Assembly: GCF_030264295.1 (NCBI RefSeq)
Contig: NZ_CP127173.1
Location: forward strand, 5,525,501 to 5,589,500
DNA from: Amycolatopsis nalaikhensis
Lineage (GTDB): Bacteria > Actinomycetota > Actinomycetes > Mycobacteriales > Pseudonocardiaceae
Length of the DNA: 64,000 bases
Direction: 5' to 3'
Part shown: positions 23,772 to 32,245 of the stretch, piece after piece
Layout: each line of letters opens with the position of its first letter
Numbering within the stretch: position 1 is the stretch's first letter
Made by a program: the position numbers and the translations under genes
The notes under the pieces: generated by a model
What the model saw: the letters and a program-made list of their open reading frames with translations, nothing else
What the model was told of the DNA's origin: nothing
Databases searched by the model: none

Positions 23772-25055
23772 TCAGTCGGTGGCGGGCAGCAGCACCGTGA
23801 ACGTCGGCGGGTCCGGCTTGCTCAGCCGCAGCCGCCCACCCTCGGCTTCGGCGAGGCTGCGCGCGAGCCGCAGGCCGATCCCGTGCCCGCCGGCCGCGGC
23901 CGCGAACGGGTCGGCCTCGCCGAGGTCGGGGCCTTCGTCGGCGACGTCGATGGCGAGCGTGTCACCGGCGTCGCGGGCGGTCACGGTGACCGTGCCCCGC
24001 CCGTGCGTCACGGCGTTGTCCAGCAGCACGCCGAGCACCTGCCGGACCGCCGCGGCCGCCACCCGCGCCGTCGGCGGATCCTGCCGGACGATCCGCAGCG
24101 CCCGCCCGCGTGGCTCCAGCAGGGCTTCGCCGGACTGCCGGAGCTCGTCGAGGAGGGCGTCGAGATCCAGCTCCGCCCGCGGCGCCCGGCGTTCCCGGCC
24201 GAGGGCCAGGAGGTCCTCGATGGTGCGTTCCAGCCGGTCGGCCGACGCGATCCCGGCGCGGATCGCCTCGTACGGGTCGGCGCCCGGCGTCTGCAACGCG
24301 GCTTCGAGCTGCAGGCGCAACCCGGTCAGCGGCGTCCGCAGCTGGTGCGACGCCTCCGCGGAGAACGCGCGCTCGCGCTCCAGCGTCTCGCCGATCCGGG
24401 CGGCCGTGGTGTCCAGCGCCACGCCGACCTGGTCGATCTCGGCGATGCCCGCGCGCGGCGACCGGGCGGTGAAGTCGCCGTCGCCGAGCCGCTCGGCCGC
24501 GGCGGCGAGCTCCTCCATCGGGCGGACCAGCCGCCGGGTGGAGCGCCGGGCCATCAGCCAGCTCACCCCGGTCGTCGCGACCGCGAGCCCGGCCATGCCG
24601 ACCCAGGTCAGCACGATCCGCAGCCGCAGCTGGGACAGCGGCATCGCGGCGCGGACCACGCCGGTCACCCGAGAGCCGCTGACCACCGGCACCGCCAGCG
24701 CGATTTCGTCGCCTTCGCGGTCGATGACGACGTCCGTCGTGGCCGCCGCGGCCCGCCGCTCGACCGGGCCGGCGACGGCGGGCCCGCGCCCGGCGAGCAG
24801 CCGCCCGTCCGGGGCGTAGACGCCGACCTCGCCCCCGGCTTCGTCGTCCTCCTCGTCGAGCGCGGGCACGGTCGGCGTCCGGCCGGAGTTCAGGTCCGGT
24901 GCCACGGTGAGCGCGGTGGCGTCGGCGGCCCGCTCCAGGTCGCCCTTCGTGTCGTCGTGGTAGTACTGCCACACCGCGATGCCCAGCGGCAGCGCGAAGA
25001 GCACGGTGGCGACGAGTGCGGCCAGCACCGTCAGCGAGGTGATCCGGCGGCGCAC
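23772..25055 (-). CDS. Two-component sensor histidine kinase
   Basis: 427 residues from a GTG 2 bp after the response regulator stop, with GAAGG upstream. There are two membrane segments (about 8-30 and 148-170) enclosing an extracellular domain of about 115 residues with a very acidic patch (EEDDEAGGE). Next come a HAMP region (RRSTRRLVRPMEELAAAAERLGDGDF), the H-box SAEASHQLRTPLTGL with the phosphorylated histidine, the N-box VLGVLLDNAVTHG and the G-box GGHGIGLRLARSLAE. The acidic patch could bind metal or cationic peptide; this is speculative. The pair lies upstream of the dav-like operon on the same strand, but no functional link is shown. Confidence 0.92.
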   Translation of the reverse strand: MRRRITSLTVLAALVATVLFALPLGIAVWQYYHDDTKGDLERAADATALTVAPDLNSGRTPTVPALDEEDDEAGGEVGVYAPDGRLLAGRGPAVAGPVERRAAAATTDVVIDREGDEIALAVPVVSGSRVTGVVRAAMPLSQLRLRIVLTWVGMAGLAVATTGVSWLMARRSTRRLVRPMEELAAAAERLGDGDFTARSPRAGIAEIDQVGVALDTTAARIGETLERERAFSAEASHQLRTPLTGLRLQLEAALQTPGADPYEAIRAGIASADRLERTIEDLLALGRERRAPRAELDLDALLDELRQSGEALLEPRGRALRIVRQDPPTARVAAAAVRQVLGVLLDNAVTHGRGTVTVTARDAGDTLAIDVADEGPDLGEADPFAAAAGGHGIGLRLARSLAEAEGGRLRLSKPDPPTFTVLLPATD

Positions 25056-25057
25056 GG

Positions 25058-25768
25058 TCAGCCTTCGGCGACGGTCCGGGTGGGGTCCTCCAGCCGGTAG
25101 CCGTGCCCGCGCAGGGTGGCGATCCGGGGGACCTCGTCGCCGGGCCCGGCGGCCGACGCCAGCTTCCGGCGCACGGCCGCGATGTGCACGTCGAGGGTCT
25201 TCGTCGAGCCGTACCAGTGCGCGTCCCAGACCTCGGACATCAGCGTCTCGCGGCTGACCGCGACCCCCGGCTGCTCGGCGAGCCGGGCCAGCAGGTCGAA
25301 CTCCTTCGCGCGCAGGACGACTTCGCGCCCGCCCAGCGTCGCGCGGCGCCCGGCGATGTCGACGGTCAGCCCGCCGACGGTCACCGGCGGCCGGGCCCCG
25401 GACGGCGCGCCGCGGCGCAGGTGCGCCCGCACCCTGGCCAGCAGCTCGCCCAGCCGGATCGGCTTGGTGAGGTAGTCGTCGGCGCCGGCGTCGAGGCCGA
25501 CGACGACGTCCATCTCCTCTTGGCGGGCGGTGAGGATGACGAGCACGGCACCCGGCAGCGCGGACCGCAGGCGGCGGCAGACCTCGACGCCGTCGAGGTC
25601 GGGCAGGCCGAGGTCGAGCAGCACGAGGTCGAAGTCGCCCGCCTCGGCGGCCTGCAGCGCACCGCGGCCGTCGCGCCGCCAGCACACCTGGTAACCGTGC
25701 AGTCGCAGGGTCGATTCGAGCACGCTGCCGATCGCCGCGTCGTCTTCCACCACCAGCAGGTTCGGCAT
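25058..25768 (-). CDS. OmpR-family response regulator
   Basis: 236 residues. The receiver domain has the acidic pair VVEDD, the phosphoacceptor Asp about 52 in LLDLGLPD, Thr in ILTARQ and Lys in YLTKP. The C-terminal winged helix includes LRAKEFDLLARLAEQPGVAVSRETLMSEVWDAHWYGSTKTLDVHIAAVRRKL, typical of OmpR/PhoB DNA binding. It forms an operon with the kinase (2-bp gap). The start MPNLLVVEDD is preferred over an upstream in-frame start six codons earlier. Confidence 0.94.
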   Translation of the reverse strand: MPNLLVVEDDAAIGSVLESTLRLHGYQVCWRRDGRGALQAAEAGDFDLVLLDLGLPDLDGVEVCRRLRSALPGAVLVILTARQEEMDVVVGLDAGADDYLTKPIRLGELLARVRAHLRRGAPSGARPPVTVGGLTVDIAGRRATLGGREVVLRAKEFDLLARLAEQPGVAVSRETLMSEVWDAHWYGSTKTLDVHIAAVRRKLASAAGPGDEVPRIATLRGHGYRLEDPTRTVAEG

Positions 25769-25815
25769 GCCGGGCAGCCTAACCAACGATGCGCCGGATC
25801 CCGGACGACTGTGGC

Positions 25816-26484
25816 CTATTCCGTCCGGGTCCCGAGGCCGATTTGCGATATCCGCACCGACGCACCCACGACGGCTTCGGTAACCGCAGCCACCTCCGGA
25901 GGGCTGAACCGGCTGGTGGGACCGGTCACCGCGAGGGCGGCGAGCACCCGCCCGTCCCCGTCGTGCACGGGCGCGGCGACGCTGGACGCACCGGCTTCCG
26001 GCTCGCCGTGGCTGACCGCGGCTCCCTCGGCGCCGTCGAGAACGTTCCCGGCGGCCCCGAACCCGAGCGGCAGTTCGTCACCGACGCGCCCGACGTGCCG
26101 GATGGCGAGCGGGCCCTCCTCCTGGGCCACGCAGACCACGACGGAGGTGCTGCGGACGTAGAGGTTGACGGTCTCCCGGCATTCGCGGGTCAGTTCGCGC
26201 AGCACCTGGCGCACGGGCTCGGGCAGCTGCCAGGCCGTGTTCGCCAGCTGGGCCCAGCGCAGCATCCCGGGCCCGACGGTGATCCGCCCGTCGGGCCGGG
26301 TCCAGAGCAGGCCCCGTTGCTCACAGGTGGCGACGAGCCGCAAGACGGTGGTCTTGGCCAGGCCACTGGCGGCGGTGAGGTCCTTGACCGCCCACGTCCG
26401 GCGGTGTTCGGTGAAGAGGGCGAGCAGGTCGAAGGCGCGCAGCACGCTTCGGACCGCTCCGTCCTCGCTGGGTTCGTCCTTCAC
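25816..26484 (-). CDS. IclR-family regulator
   Basis: 222 residues from a GTG with GGGAGG 6 bp upstream. The N-terminal HTH is in AVRSVLRAFDLLALFTEHRRTWAVKDLTAASGLAKTTVLRLVATCEQRGLL (about 11-62). The C-terminal effector domain contains the conserved ETVNLYVRSTSVVVCVAQEEG and LAALAVTGPTSRFSPPEV elements. An in-frame ATG 35 codons upstream exists, but that extension is unlike the family. Next to it lies a sugar-catabolic operon; IclR proteins often control such pathways, but the LacI protein there is the better candidate. Confidence 0.9.
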   Translation of the reverse strand: MKDEPSEDGAVRSVLRAFDLLALFTEHRRTWAVKDLTAASGLAKTTVLRLVATCEQRGLLWTRPDGRITVGPGMLRWAQLANTAWQLPEPVRQVLRELTRECRETVNLYVRSTSVVVCVAQEEGPLAIRHVGRVGDELPLGFGAAGNVLDGAEGAAVSHGEPEAGASSVAAPVHDGDGRVLAALAVTGPTSRFSPPEVAAVTEAVVGASVRISQIGLGTRTE

Positions 26485-26572
26485 GGCAGCCTCCCGTCCG
26501 CCTGGTGGACCCAGAATACCGGCAGGTGGACCGAGGTGGGCTGCCTTTCGCTCGAATGCCGCAGCGGGCGCG

Positions 26573-26627
26573 CGTCTTGAATGAGTCATTCAGGACCTCC
26601 GAAGACCTGAATGAGTCATTCAAGACG
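26573..26627. repeat. Nested palindromic repeat built on TGAATGAGTCATTCA
   Basis: Two 22-bp arms (26573-26594 and 26606-26627) are inverted repeats with one mismatch and an 11-nt loop. Each arm itself contains the palindrome TGAATGAGTCATTCA. The same unit can therefore be read as inverted and as direct repeat. It lies between the isomerase gene end and the IclR gene start, both on the minus strand, and is A+T-rich against its surroundings. Confidence 0.75.
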
Positions 26628-26642
26628 TTGGGCCGCGCGGAG

Positions 26643-27455
26643 TTACGCCACGTGTCGCTCGAAGGCCGCGATCGTCTCGGCGAGCACCTCCGCGCCGGGT
26701 CGCGCCCACAGTCCCGCGTTGAACACCTCGACCTCGATCGGCCCGCGGTAGCCCGTGGCTTCCACGCAGGCGCGCAGGTGGCGGTGGTCGATCGGGCCGT
26801 CGCCGGGCAGGGCGCGGCCGAGCAGCGGGTCGGGCAGCGGCACCAGGACGTCGCACACGTGGAACCCGGCGATCCGCCCGGCGGCCGCGGCGATCGACTC
26901 CTCGATCCGCGGGTCCCACCAGACGTGGAACTCGTCGACGATCACCCCGACCTGCTCGGCGGGGTGCTCCCCGGCGATCGCCAGCGCTTGGTCCACAGTG
27001 GACAGAACGGACCGGTCCGCGCACTGCATCGGGTGCAGGGGTTCGAGTCCGAGCCGCACCCCGCGCTCCCCGGCGTAGGGCGCGAGCTCGCCCACGGCGT
27101 CGGCGACCCGCTGCCGGGACGCGGCGAGGTCCCGGCCCGCGACCCCGCCGACGACCAGCACGAGGACATCGGCACCGAGCGCGGCGGCTTCGTCGACGGC
27201 TTCGCGGGTCTGGGCCACACCGTCCACAGGGGACCCTTCGGGCGTGACCCCGGTGAAGAACCCGCCGCGGCACAACGACGAAACCCGCACGCCGTGTTCT
27301 TTGAGCAACCGCGCGGCTTCGTCGACCCCGGTCTCGGCGACCTTGTCCCGCCAGAGCCCGATCCACCCGACCCCGGCGGCGGCGCACCCGGCGACGGCTT
27401 CGGGGAGGGACCAGGACTTGGTGGTGATCTGGTTGAGGCTGAACCGATCGTCCAT
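26643..27455 (-). CDS. Sugar phosphate isomerase/epimerase (xylose isomerase-like TIM barrel)
   Basis: 270 residues. It starts FSLNQITTKSWSLPEAVAGCAAAGVGWIGLWRDK, then has VSSLCRGGFFT, the metal-ligand strands LGLEPLHPM (Glu) and GVIVDEFHVWWDP (Asp, His), and EVEVFNAGLW (Glu) at the end. These match the AP_endonuc_2/xylose isomerase-like family acting on keto or aldo sugars and inosose-type compounds. Its ATG overlaps the stop of the small 42-codon ORF by one base (TGATG). It is the last gene of the LacI-box operon. Confidence 0.85.
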   Translation of the reverse strand: MDDRFSLNQITTKSWSLPEAVAGCAAAGVGWIGLWRDKVAETGVDEAARLLKEHGVRVSSLCRGGFFTGVTPEGSPVDGVAQTREAVDEAAALGADVLVLVVGGVAGRDLAASRQRVADAVGELAPYAGERGVRLGLEPLHPMQCADRSVLSTVDQALAIAGEHPAEQVGVIVDEFHVWWDPRIEESIAAAAGRIAGFHVCDVLVPLPDPLLGRALPGDGPIDHRHLRACVEATGYRGPIEVEVFNAGLWARPGAEVLAETIAAFERHVA

Positions 27456-27583
27456 CACGCCACCCCGGCGGTGGGTCGCGGTGGCAGCGGCCAGGCCGGT
27501 GCGGCTGCGGCGGCGCGCGTTCCGCCGCGCCCGGCGATCGACCTCGGCAGCGGCCTGGCCTGCGTAGCGATGAACCCTTCCAT
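27455..27583 (-). CDS. Possible 42-residue small ORF bridging two operon genes
   Basis: Start ATG (27583-27581) shares its A with the TGA of the DUF993 gene, and its own TGA (27457-27455) shares its A with the ATG of the isomerase gene, so both joints are TGATG. The product is 42 residues, Ala/Pro/Arg-rich, beginning MEGFIATQARPLPRS, with no recognisable domain. The joint GTGGCGTGATGGA is duplicated at both ends, so the ORF may be a chance result of a small duplication or decayed gene rather than a functional peptide. Confidence 0.4.
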   Translation of the reverse strand: MEGFIATQARPLPRSIAGRGGTRAAAAAPAWPLPPRPTAGVA

Positions 27584-28716
27584 CACGCCACTCCCGCGGC
27601 GAGCAGCAACGGCCGCATCCGGGCGACGGCGAGTTCCGGGTCCGCGAGCACCCCCGCCTCGTCGGCGAGCCGCAACAACGTGGCCAACTGCGTGATCGTC
27701 CGCGCCGACTCGCTCCCGGCGAGCATCCGGAAATGTCCCTGATGCCCGTTGAGGTACGCGAGAAACACCACGCCCGTCTTGTAATGCCGCGTAGGCGCCC
27801 GGAAAACCTCCCGGGCCAGTGGCACCGTGGGCCCGAGCAGCGCGTCGTACCCCGCCCGGTCACCCTCGCCGAGCCGGGCCAGTGCCGCCGCCGCTACCGG
27901 GGCGATCGGGTCGAAGATGCCCAGCAACGCCTCACTGTGCCCCCGCTCGTCGCCCGCGATCAGCTCCGGGTAGTGGAAGTCGTCGCCCGTGTAGCACGCG
28001 ACGCCGTCGGGGAGCGCGCGCCGGAACTCCGTCTCGACCGCCTCGTCCAGCACCGACACCTTCACCCCGGCGACCGTCCCGGCGTGCTCGGCGCAGAGCG
28101 CGGCCAGCTCGCGGGCCGCCGCGCGGACGTCGTCGTGGCCCCAGTACCCGGCCAGTGCCGGGTCGAACTGCTCGCCCAGCCAGTGCAGCAGCACCGGCCC
28201 GCCCGCCTCGGACAGCAGTTTCCCGTACGCCGAGTGGTAGTCGGCCGGACCGTCCGCCGCCGCGGCCAGTGCCCGGCTCGCCATCACCACCGGGACCGCG
28301 CCCGCGCCGCCCACCAGGTCCAGCTGCTCGCGCCACGCGTCCACAATGGACGCTACGGTCGCCGGGCCCGGTGGCAGCTGGTCGGTGCCGACCCCGGCGC
28401 ACCAGCGGCGCCCGGCCGCGACCGCGCCGGTGCGGGACACGAGCTCCTTCGTGGTCGCCCAGTCGAGGCCCATGCCGCGTTGCGCCGTGTCCATCGCCTC
28501 CGCGACGCCGAGCCCGCACGTCCAGAGGTGCTCGCGGAAGGCCAGCGTCGTGTCCCAGTCGACGGCGCCGGGCTCGTCGGCCAGCGCGTCCGCCACCACG
28601 TGCGCGGCGGCGTAGGCGATCCGCGCCGTCGGCGGGGTCTTCGGCGGGGCGGGGAGCGGCGGTCCGGACGGTGACCAGTTCGTGAGCCCGCCGCCGGGAA
28701 CGGGGAGCACGAGCAT
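27583..28716 (-). CDS. DUF993-family (dihydrodipicolinate synthase-like) protein
   Basis: 377 residues from ATG 28716 with GGAGG 7 bp upstream. The sequence fits the DUF993 family of actinobacterial and rhizobial sugar loci, thought to adopt a DHDPS-like TIM barrel: WDTTLAFREHLWTCGLGVAEAMDTAQRGMGLDW near the start, a lysine in VAGVKVSVLDE consistent with Schiff-base chemistry, and CYTGDDFHYPELIAGDERGHSEALLGIFDP. An aldolase or lyase step in sugar or polyol breakdown is likely; the reaction is unproven. It sits directly downstream of a perfect LacI box and upstream of a sugar isomerase. Confidence 0.78.
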   Translation of the reverse strand: MLVLPVPGGGLTNWSPSGPPLPAPPKTPPTARIAYAAAHVVADALADEPGAVDWDTTLAFREHLWTCGLGVAEAMDTAQRGMGLDWATTKELVSRTGAVAAGRRWCAGVGTDQLPPGPATVASIVDAWREQLDLVGGAGAVPVVMASRALAAAADGPADYHSAYGKLLSEAGGPVLLHWLGEQFDPALAGYWGHDDVRAAARELAALCAEHAGTVAGVKVSVLDEAVETEFRRALPDGVACYTGDDFHYPELIAGDERGHSEALLGIFDPIAPVAAAALARLGEGDRAGYDALLGPTVPLAREVFRAPTRHYKTGVVFLAYLNGHQGHFRMLAGSESARTITQLATLLRLADEAGVLADPELAVARMRPLLLAAGVA

Positions 28717-28736
28717 CGGGGACCTCCGCGACGTCG

Positions 28737-28748
28737 GAAAGCGCTTTC
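28737..28748. promoter_or_regulatory. LacI-family operator box
   Basis: GAAAGCGCTTTC is a perfect 12-bp palindrome with the central CG characteristic of LacI/GalR operators. It lies 21 bp upstream of the DUF993 start and 48 bp downstream of the adjacent LacI gene. Binding here would control the DUF993-isomerase operon. Confidence 0.75.
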
Positions 28749-28796
28749 TCGACCCACGGTAGGGCCTGCGCGGGAGCGCGACAAGGCCCGCCCGGG

Positions 28797-29837
28797 TCAG
28801 CGCTTGGGGCGCGCGGTGCTGTCCCGCAGCACGACTTCGCCCGACAGGCGGACCGTCCGCGGCCGGGTGCCCGCGGCGCCCTTGATCGCCAGGTCCATCG
28901 CCCGCTCGCCGAGCTCTTCGAGCGGCAGCCGGACCGTGGTCAGCGCGGGGGCGAGGTCGCGGACCACCGGGATGTCGTCGAACCCGGCCACCGAGACGTC
29001 GCCGGGCACGGACAGGCCCTCCTCGCGCAACGCCGTCATCGCGCCGATCGCCATCACGTCGGTGACGGCGAAGACGCAGGTCGGCAGCTTGCGCTTGCGG
29101 CCGGCGAGCAGCCGCTTCGTCGCCTCGTAGCCGCCGTCGCGGGTGAAGGCGCCCTCGATGACGTCGTCCTCGCGCAAGGTGATGCCGTGCTCGGCGAGCG
29201 CGTCGGTGAACCCGGCCAGCCGGTCGATCACCGTGCTGAGCTTCCGCGGCCCGGCGAGCACGGCGAACCGCTTGTGTCCGAGCCCGACCAGCGCCTTCGC
29301 CAGCGCCGCGGCGCCGCCCTTGTTGTCCGGCTGCACGGTGTCGATCTTGAGCCCGCGGTGGCGGCTGACCGCCGCGACCTGCCCGCCGCCGCGGCGGTAG
29401 GGCTCCAGCTCGGCGGCCATCGCGCGTTCCCACGCCCGGTCTTCGAACGCCGAACCGATCAGCAGGATGGCCGCGGCCCGCTGCGCGCGCAGCGTCGAGA
29501 CGTAGGCGACTTCGCGGTCCGGGTCGCGGAACGTGCCGGCCAGCATCACGAGCAGCCCGTTGTCGGTCGCCACCCGCATCACCCCGCCGGCGATGGCGGC
29601 GAAGTACGGGTCGCTGACGTCGTGGCAGATCACCCCGACCGTCCGGTGGGTGCCGCCGGCCAAGGCCTGCGCGTGCGCGTTGGGGGCGTAGGCCAGCTCG
29701 GCCGCGGCGGCGGAGACCCGCTCCCGCAGGTCGGCGCGGACGGACGCGGTGCCGTTGAGCACCCGCGACGCCGTCGCGAGCGAGACGTTCGCGCTGCGTG
29801 CCACGTCTTCCAGTGTCACGTGCGGCCGGGCCTTCAT
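28797..29837 (-). CDS. LacI-family repressor of the DUF993/isomerase operon
   Basis: 346 residues with GGAGGA before the ATG. The HTH is at the N-terminus (VTLEDVARSANVSLATASRVLNGTASVRADLRERV), followed by the hinge helix region AYAPNAHAQALAGG and the periplasmic-binding-like sugar domain (GVICHDVSDPYFAAIAGGVM to SVAGFDDIPVVRDLAPALTTVRLP). The gene is directly upstream of, and in the same direction as, the DUF993 operon, separated by 80 bp holding a LacI box. Inducer: probably a sugar or polyol used by the operon. Confidence 0.92.
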   Translation of the reverse strand: MKARPHVTLEDVARSANVSLATASRVLNGTASVRADLRERVSAAAAELAYAPNAHAQALAGGTHRTVGVICHDVSDPYFAAIAGGVMRVATDNGLLVMLAGTFRDPDREVAYVSTLRAQRAAAILLIGSAFEDRAWERAMAAELEPYRRGGGQVAAVSRHRGLKIDTVQPDNKGGAAALAKALVGLGHKRFAVLAGPRKLSTVIDRLAGFTDALAEHGITLREDDVIEGAFTRDGGYEATKRLLAGRKRKLPTCVFAVTDVMAIGAMTALREEGLSVPGDVSVAGFDDIPVVRDLAPALTTVRLPLEELGERAMDLAIKGAAGTRPRTVRLSGEVVLRDSTARPKR

Positions 29838-30054
29838 GGCTGGCTCCTCCAAGGTCGGTCTCGAGTGTCTCCGCGTGCTCGGTCGGTGCAATCTACTGGC
29901 AGGAGGGTGGTCGGGGAGAAGCCGCTGGCCGGGGGACCTACCCCGAACGAGTGAAATGCGCCCGGGGAAGATCTTGCGTGGTGCGTGCGTTCTTTTCCGG
30001 GGAAACCCGTGGGTGGTGAGCCCGCCACCCCCGAAGATCGCGAAAGGAACCCGC

Positions 30055-30459
30055 ATGCTGTTCGGTGACGAGCACGTCCGCCGCTACGAGGAGACCGACG
30101 GCGAGGTCGGCCACGAGTGGAAGGAAGGCGTCCCGACGCTGGTGCTGACCACGAAGGGCCGCAAGACCGGCCAGGAGCGCAAGTTCGCCCTCATCTACCA
30201 GGAGGTCGACGGCAACCCGGTGATCGTGGCGTCCAAGGGCGGCGCGCCGAACCACCCCGGCTGGTACTTCAACCTCGTCGAGCACCCCGAGGTCGGCGTG
30301 CAGGTCAAGGCGGACAAGTTCAAGGCACGCGCGCGCACGACGTCGGGCGAGGAGCGCGCGAAGCTGTGGGAGAAGCTCGCCGCCGTCTGGCCGGACTACA
30401 ACGAGTACGCCAAGAAGACCGACCGCGAGATCCCGGTCGTGGTGCTCGAGCGCGTCTGA
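30055..30459 (+). CDS. Deazaflavin (F420)-dependent nitroreductase-family protein
   Basis: 134 residues with AAAGGAA upstream. The Ddn/DUF385 signature is clear: LVLTTKGRKTGQERKFALIY, then VIVASKGGAPNHPGWYFNLVEHPEVGVQV. This family binds F420 in a split barrel; relatives include the mycobacterial Ddn that reduces quinones and activates nitroimidazoles. It is a single gene, preceded by 217 bp without a gene after the divergent LacI gene. Together with FbiC and the LLM enzyme it marks an F420-using organism. Confidence 0.9.
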   Translation: MLFGDEHVRRYEETDGEVGHEWKEGVPTLVLTTKGRKTGQERKFALIYQEVDGNPVIVASKGGAPNHPGWYFNLVEHPEVGVQVKADKFKARARTTSGEERAKLWEKLAAVWPDYNEYAKKTDREIPVVVLERV

Positions 30460-30537
30460 AGATTTCCGCTGTGATCTGCGCCGCGTTCGGCGCGCGCCGG
30501 GGCCGATCCGGCCGGTCGTGGGCTACGAATGAGAGTC

Positions 30538-31302
30538 ATGACCGACCGCTGGACCGCCCTGGACACCGAAGGTGAGCTGCTCACCCGACGCCAGATGATC
30601 GCCTACGGCCGGCGCTTCGCCCGCGCCGGCCGGGGCGCCTGGTACAGCTTCGCCATCGAGGTCGTCTGGCAGTTCCTCGTCCAGTCGACCCGGTTCCGGG
30701 TGCGCGGCTCGCACCACATCCCGAAGACCGGCGGCGTGCTGGTGGCGTCCAACCACCTGTCGTTCGCCGACCCGACGACGCTCACCGCGTTCTGCCTCGC
30801 CGCCGGCCGCGTGCCGCGCTACCTGGCGAAGGCGTCGCTGTGGAAGCTGCCGGTGGTCGGCGCGGTGATGCGCTCGGGCCGCCACATCCCGGTCTACCGC
30901 GGGGCGGCGACGGCGGCGGAGGCCTACCGCGACCTGGTCGCCTCCGTGCGCGCGGGCGAGTGCGTCGCGGTCTTCCCGGAAGGCACGTTCTCGAACGACC
31001 CGGACGGCTGGCCGATGCGCGGCAAGTCCGGCGTGGTGCGGGCGGCGCTGGAGACCGGCGCCCCGGTGATCCCGGTGGCCAACTGGGGAACCCACCACCT
31101 GCTGCCGTCGACGGCGTGGTGGCCGCGCGCGGTGCCGCGCAAGACCGTCGAGCTGGTCGCGGGGCCGCCGGTCGACCTGTCGGACCTCGTCGGCCGCGAG
31201 CTGACCCGCCCGGTGCTGGACGAGGCCACGGCCCGGATCATGGCCGCGATCACCGAGCTGCTGGCGGAGATCCGCGGCGAGACGCCGTCGGTGGCCGCCT
31301 GA
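30538..31302 (+). CDS. PlsC-type 1-acyl-glycerol-phosphate acyltransferase
   Basis: 254 residues. The acyltransferase motifs are in order: NHLSFADP (HX4D, catalytic), GRHIPVYRG (glycerophosphate binding), VFPEGTFS and APVIPVANWG. It transfers an acyl chain to lysophosphatidate or a related lysolipid at the membrane. A hydrophobic stretch (AWYSFAIEVVWQFLVQ, about 34-49) may anchor it. The ATG at 30538 is chosen over another 9 bp upstream. Followed after 31 bp by an alpha/beta hydrolase gene on the same strand. Confidence 0.92.
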   Translation: MTDRWTALDTEGELLTRRQMIAYGRRFARAGRGAWYSFAIEVVWQFLVQSTRFRVRGSHHIPKTGGVLVASNHLSFADPTTLTAFCLAAGRVPRYLAKASLWKLPVVGAVMRSGRHIPVYRGAATAAEAYRDLVASVRAGECVAVFPEGTFSNDPDGWPMRGKSGVVRAALETGAPVIPVANWGTHHLLPSTAWWPRAVPRKTVELVAGPPVDLSDLVGRELTRPVLDEATARIMAAITELLAEIRGETPSVAA

Positions 31303-31333
31303 AACTGTCGGTGGTGGGTGAGACGCTCACCGC

Positions 31334-32197
31334 ATGACCATTCCCGGGTTCGACCACCAGCGGATTTCCGCCGGGGACGTGCGCCTCGGCGTCGCGCTGG
31401 GCGGCGCCGGGCCGCCCGTGGTGCTGCTGCACGGGTTCCCGCAGACGCACCTCGCGTGGCGGCACGTGGCGACCGCGCTCGCCCGCGACCACCGGGTGAT
31501 CTGCCCGGACCTGCGCGGCTACGGCGGCAGCGACAAACCGCCGGGTGACTACTCGAAGCGGCGGCTGGCGGCGGACGTCGTCGCGGTGCTGCGCGCGCTG
31601 GGCCACGATCGGTTCGCGCTCGCGGGCCACGACCGCGGGGCGCTGGTGGCGTTCCGCGCGGCGCTGGACCACCCGGAGGCCGTCAGCCACCTGGCGGTGC
31701 TCGACGTCGTCCCGGCCGTCGACCTCTGGGCGTCGCTCACCGGCACGGCCGGGGTGTTCGCCTTCCACCTCTTCCTGCTCGCCCACCCGCCCCCGCTGCC
31801 GGAGCGGCTGCTCGGCGCGGCACCCGCCGAGTTCTTCGGGCACTTCCTGGACGCCTGGGTCCGGGTGGCGGACGCGATCCCGCCGCCGGTCCGGGCGGAG
31901 TACCTCGCGGCGGCCTCGAAGCCGGAGGCTATCGCCGCGGTGTGCGCGGACTACCGCGCGTCGGCGACGGTCGACGTCGAGCACGACGAGGCGGACCGTG
32001 CCGCGGGCAGGCGGCTGGCGATGCCCGTCGCCGCGCTGTGGCAGCGGCCGGTCGGCGAGCTGCCGTTCGACCCCGCGGCGGTGTGGGGTGCGTGGGCGCC
32101 CGACCTGCGGACGCACGTGCTGGACTGCGGTCATTTCCTGCCCGAAGAGCGGCCGGAGGAGGTGGTCACGGCGCTGCGCGAGCTGCTCGCGAGCTGA
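31334..32197 (+). CDS. Alpha/beta hydrolase, haloacetate dehalogenase-like
   Basis: 287 residues. Its nucleophile is an aspartate (ALAGHDRGA), as in fluoroacetate dehalogenases, with HGFPQTHLAW near the oxyanion hole and the histidine in DCGHFLPEE. The cap region AFHLFLLAHPPPLPERLL aligns with the halide-pocket segment of fluoroacetate dehalogenase as I recall it, keeping the histidine but having Leu where Trp is expected. The halide site is therefore incomplete, and epoxide or other ester substrates are as likely as haloacids. Possibly cotranscribed with the PlsC gene. Confidence 0.82.
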   Translation: MTIPGFDHQRISAGDVRLGVALGGAGPPVVLLHGFPQTHLAWRHVATALARDHRVICPDLRGYGGSDKPPGDYSKRRLAADVVAVLRALGHDRFALAGHDRGALVAFRAALDHPEAVSHLAVLDVVPAVDLWASLTGTAGVFAFHLFLLAHPPPLPERLLGAAPAEFFGHFLDAWVRVADAIPPPVRAEYLAAASKPEAIAAVCADYRASATVDVEHDEADRAAGRRLAMPVAALWQRPVGELPFDPAAVWGAWAPDLRTHVLDCGHFLPEERPEEVVTALRELLAS

Positions 32198-32245
32198 GTT
32201 CGCCGTCACGCCGCCGCGCGGTCCCGGAAAGGGTAGTTTCGGGTC

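Noticed and set aside
23772..25685. A single fused kinase-regulator protein of 637 codons
   Set aside because: The upstream part is a shadow of the response regulator in another frame; the kinase begins at GTG 25055, two bases after the regulator stop.
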